64,000 bases of DNA from Vitellaria paradoxa (lineage: Eukaryota > Streptophyta > Magnoliopsida > Ericales > Sapotaceae), in contig CM034236.1 of the NCBI GenBank assembly GCA_019916065.1, forward strand, positions 49,628,690-49,692,689. Direction: 5' to 3'. Below the pieces are notes generated by a model. The model searched no databases. It worked only from the letters and a program-made list of their open reading frames with translations, and was not told the DNA's origin. Made by a program: the position numbers and the translations under genes. Shown here in pieces: positions 60,138 to 64,000 of the stretch. Numbering within the stretch: the stretch's first letter is position 1; each line of letters starts with the position of its first letter.

Positions 60138-60599
60138 CCATCGCTCTTTTTTTTTTCTTTCTCTCCTCCGTTCTTTCGTTCTCTTAAGTGTATCACGTTT
60201 ATCACTAATGTAAATACATATATATTGTTTGGGTACCTTGCTCTTCTTTTTTTCCTTGTCCTGGGTTTCTCTAGCCCTGCTGATGTCCGGTTGTTGCTGC
60301 TAATTGTGGTTCCGAGCTCTAGCGATGTTGCTTGGCCAGGGAAAAGGAGTAAGGAGAGTGTTGTTGGCTAGAGAGAGAGAGAACAAAGGTGGGAGAGTAA
60401 AAAGGGAGAATAAAAAAATTTGGTGAGTAGAGATAAAGATAGAAAATAAGGAAATTAGAGGAAGGCGGGAGTTTATGGGCAAAGGCTTCCATGCCAAAAT
60501 TTAAGCCGTTTGATTGTTTGTAAAATTCAATCTCAATCATTAATTATAGTTTGTGAGGGGGATATTTATGAAATGAGATATGTTTTATTATATAGATGT

Positions 60600-61430
60600 T
60601 TAGGGACATTGACAAGAAGGATATGTGAAACATGCGAGTACTAGATGTATGTTTTGGGATATTGACAAGAAGGATGTGTGAAACACGTGAGTACTCACTA
60701 GAAGTTTGCAAGAAGGCTCAGTGTAGTAATTTTTTGAACAGCCTTCTCAAAACCAATTTCACCTTAGGTTTTGAGTATATATATTTCAGGACGTATTGTA
60801 CAATATAGAAAGTTCATATTAGAGTTGTCAAGGTTATTTTTTAAACTATGTTTCTGATGTGAATTTCACCTTGGGTTTTGAGTATACATATTTGAAACGC
60901 ATTGTACAATATAAAAAGTTTAGATTAAGGTATTCTAAGGTTAAGTTTAAGAGAAAAACTAAGAATAAAGTGATGGGGTTATCAAATGATTTCTCTAAGG
61001 TTCTCTCATATTCCTCTTATATGAACAATTTGACATTCCGCACAGCACATAGGTATTACCTTAATAAATATCACATAGATCAAAGCAATTCTCTAAAATT
61101 TCACATAGATCAAAGCATTTTCCAAACTAACATAACCATTTGCAAGACAAAATTTATCTCGGCTTTTTGTAAGGTTTTTTTTTTCATACTTATATATTAG
61201 ACCATTAACCCATTTTACAACCGATGTAGGAAATTTCAACAATTTCTCTCTTCACATATTGAAACGATCCAATATTCCGCACAACATATAGGTATTATTT
61301 TTGAAATTTCACACAAATCAATATATTTTCCCAAAAAAGCATAACCATTTGTAAGATGAAATGCATCTTGGATATTTGTGTGCTTTCTCTCACACTTATG
61401 TACAACTGATTTCAACAATCAATATGGTAA
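60600..61430. repeat. Cluster of diverged tandem duplications
   Basis: Three neighbouring pairs: ATTGACAAGAAGGAT with GTGAAACA and GAGTACT (60,606-60,650 and 60,660-60,704); TTTCACCTT(A/G)GGTTTTGAG with the TTGTACAATATA block (60,759-60,820 and 60,863-60,925); and ATTCCGCACA(G/A)CA with AGGTATTA and CATAACCATTTG (61,035-61,150 and 61,274-61,355). Units differ by substitutions and small gaps. No coding frame. Confidence 0.6.
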
Positions 61431-63787
61431 ACTCCAACAATCTTTTCCTTGATATATTAAGGTCGAGTGGGCTGACCATTTGATATCAGTGATGGAAAGT
61501 CTCGAGCAACCCAAAAATTAACTTACGGATTAAATTTTTCCTTACACTTGTATATTAATCATCAACTATTTCTACAACAATGTTGAAACCCCAACACCCG
61601 CAATAAGAAATTTCCTCCGTAAGTATCACTTACATGCCAAAGAATTCAGGGGCAACCCCAAATAGTGCAGAAGCATCCCTTGGTTAATAACAAAAATCAA
61701 TACGCCATCTAAAAGAGAATGAAATACTCACAGGATATTGCTCCGAGTGCTTTGGTACGAACAGTTAACATCTAGAAGGGGGACCAAACCATTAAGGGTT
61801 TGTTTGCGGTAACTTCTAGCATCGGGATAGGTACAGTACAGTGTATTATCTGATGTATTTTTTATGTGAGATTTAACTAGTTATAACTCCTCATAATTAG
61901 TGTAAAATTTTATTATTACCACAGTCGTTGGATGATTTGTTACTGTTTTAAAATCAATGATACGTAGATGTACCAAACGTATACTAATGCGTAAGCACAC
62001 CGGACCTATCCCTTCCCGTAACTTCTAATAACTGAAAATCCACAATCATGAACGACTTTGTTGGAAGAACTTTCTGGAATGGACTTAGTGTGCTTGGTAA
62101 TTTTTTATTTTGAAAGTCCTTTAATACCGAAAGGTAATTTCACTGAGTAAATTAACGTTTGGCAACAACTTTGTAAAAGTGGCAAATAATACTCAATTCA
62201 CAAAATTAATTATGCGTTAAAAATTAAAGTAGTTTGTCAAACCAATATCTTCTTTTAATTTCTAAGTGAGCTATACAAATAAAAAATTAATAACTTAATA
62301 ATTTTGGAAATTCAAACAATACATGATGGATAAAAATAATTAGAAATTTAATTTTTTTATTATAATAATCAAGAAAAAGGTATAGAATCTAAAAAAATGA
62401 TATAAAAACATAACTACAACGAGTTTGGGTGTAACAGAACTGATTCGTTATGTTTAGAATCTAATATCTATTTTAAATTAAAAATTGATTTTTATGAAAA
62501 CTTAAAATATTGGACTAACGCGAAATTGAGTAAAATAAAAGTCTTTAGTATTGTATAGAAGTTCCATTTTGATTTACTATTGCTTACAAAAATTGGCACA
62601 AATAAAAAAATCTAAATATAAAAAATCAATAACTATTTATAAAATCATGCAACTTTGTTTGAATATTTTATAATATATTTAAAAGCTACTTTTTATCAAC
62701 GCAAAATGTTATGCAAGAATTTATGCACTGTATGGGTCAAAAGTAGTAGATACTAAAATTATATAATTGTATTCCTTTTTTCTTATACTTCCGAGTTCCA
62801 AATCATAGATGGCATCCCTATTCACTTTCCATTATATTTTTATATTTTTATAATTTTTTTAATTAAATTTCTTTTTGCTCATTCTTACCAAATCTTACGT
62901 GGCACGCTCATATTTAAATTTTGAAAATCATCGTTCACCCAAAAGTTTAAAAAGTTAATGAAGTTTGAAACATTTTTTTTTTTCACAAAAACCTAAGATT
63001 TAAAAACCAATAATAGCAATAATAATATAATAAATCTAAAAATTTTACCAATAAAATTTACCGTAAAAAATAGCTTAATTCACATGTCTTTAACGAATAT
63101 ATATTAATTTAAAGAGATAAAATATATTAACTTATCCATTTAATATTATTTACATATTTTAAATACATAATTTTAGGTTACAATTGAGCAAACTTGTCAC
63201 TAAACTATTGTAGAACATATCATTAATGATAATACTTTCACTTTGAGTTAATTTTGTAAAACCAATCAAAAAATTATGTAAGCTCAACTTAAACAAATAG
63301 TAATAGGCTTGAGCAAGAGTTTGACTGGGTGGTAAAGAATAAAATTGATTTCAGTTGAGTTTGCAAATAATTCAACCAACTAAAACATTATTATTTTGAC
63401 CTAAAATATTATAATTGATAATAAATAATTTGATTAAATTAAAAAGACATTACTTCATTACATCGAGATGACATTATTTTTAGTCTAAAACATTACAATA
63501 TATATTATTTTCTTAAGGAAAATATATAGTTGCTTGAATTTGACTTGAATTTTAGAAAGTTATAAAAAAAAAAAAAAACCTTAAATTGGACTCATTTAAG
63601 GCTTCAAATTAAACTCGATCAAAACCAAATCCAAGTAGACTGCAAACTATTTTGTTTCCTTAGTGCGGTACAGTGATAAAGTTTGATAATCAACCGGAGA
63701 TTATCAACTTTGCTTACACACTTATCATTACGACAATCAATTTCTGGTGCTTACAAATTAAACATCAATTTTGGTGACTAACAATAA
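61431..63787. other. AT-rich intergenic DNA downstream of the BAHD gene
   Basis: No plausible coding exon or clear transposon ends. The last 100 bp next to 63,788 is the probable 3' UTR of the minus-strand acyltransferase gene. Confidence 0.45.
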
Positions 63788-64000
63788 TTAAGCAACTGCC
63801 TCCATGAACTCTGCATCAGCTGCCATTGCTTCCAAAGTCTGGGGCGCCAAGGAAACTTCAACGTCGATACTCCCTTCTTCCATCCCGGGGAAGACCGTTA
63901 ATTTCCCATCAGACTTGTTCCCGGCGCCGCTCCTCGCCGCCACCGGTTTTCCCCAACCGAAGTCATTACCATACACATTAAACCGGGGAGAACTACTAGT
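63788..64000 (-). CDS. C-terminus of a BAHD acyltransferase, cut by the right edge
   Basis: The last 70 codons plus stop. It contains DFGWG (in [17 protein letters not shown]), the structural motif near the end of all BAHD acyl-CoA-dependent acyltransferases. [20 protein letters not shown] and [17 protein letters not shown] follow, the pattern of the uncharacterised At3g50280/At5g42830-like clade. These cytosolic enzymes move an acyl group from CoA to an alcohol or amine. The catalytic HXXXD lies outside the window, so activity and substrate cannot be judged. Confidence 0.9.
   Translation of the reverse strand, partial: TSSSPRFNVYGNDFGWGKPVAARSGAGNKSDGKLTVFPGMEEGSIDVEVSLAPQTLEAMAADAEFMEAVA

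Noticed and set aside
59600..60540. Minus-strand frames at 59,984-60,205 and 60,300-60,540
   Set aside because: The first is antisense to the DUF3511-like ORF and consists of repeat-derived Lys/Glu/Tyr; the second is Ser/Leu/Phe-rich without any domain.

Overview
The window is nuclear DNA of a flowering plant, almost certainly a eudicot. It is AT-rich, has multi-exon genes with GT-AG introns, an Enhancer-of-zeste gene, Ty1/copia retrotransposons, tRNA-derived SINEs, MITEs and Helitron-like ends. I cannot name the species. No bacterial, organellar or viral genome segment was seen.

Layout. (1) 1-4.2 kb: 5' end of a minus-strand gene running off the left edge, with a probable 3.6 kb intron in its leader and a TATA box near 4.04 kb. 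(2) 4.2-15.4 kb: AT-rich intergenic DNA with a SINE, Helitron-like ends and degenerate Au-like SINEs. (3) 15.45-18.54 kb, minus: a complete 8-exon gene for a GPI-anchored protein with a PI-PLC X domain (429 aa by my model). (4) 20.89-39.43 kb, minus: a complete 17-exon CURLY LEAF-type H3K27 methyltransferase gene (919 aa by my model), the catalytic subunit of PRC2. Its 7.7 kb intron 4 holds a LINE-type fragment, a decayed Copia element (29,025-34,032) with both LTRs and a perfect 5-bp target duplication, and a SINE. (5) 39.6-52.4 kb: gene-free DNA packed with small transposons. (6) 52,459-59,406, plus: a young Copia element (LTRs about 1.2% different, TSD CACAC) with a 21-bp minisatellite in its leader and a gag-pol frame broken by two stops and one frameshift. 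(7) 59.5-60.1 kb: an ORF with a DUF3511-like core that may be an altered gene; the Copia element sits just upstream of it. (8) 60.2-63.8 kb: gene-free, with diverged tandem duplications. (9) 63,788-64,000, minus: the C-terminus of a BAHD acyltransferase.

The host genes do not form a pathway. The main story is transposable elements against a chromatin regulator: the gene encoding a PRC2 methyltransferase carries a same-strand LTR retrotransposon in its largest intron and a telo-box (a known PRC2 recruitment motif) at its predicted start site. I found no convincing new multi-gene system. The least ordinary items are the repeat families: inverted Helitron-like 3' ends, two SINEs sharing a 3' domain, two long foldback elements, and the coding-phase minisatellite in the Copia leader.

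Exon boundaries were derived by hand from GT/AG sites, reading phase and similarity to families I know; both complete models close in frame with no internal stop.
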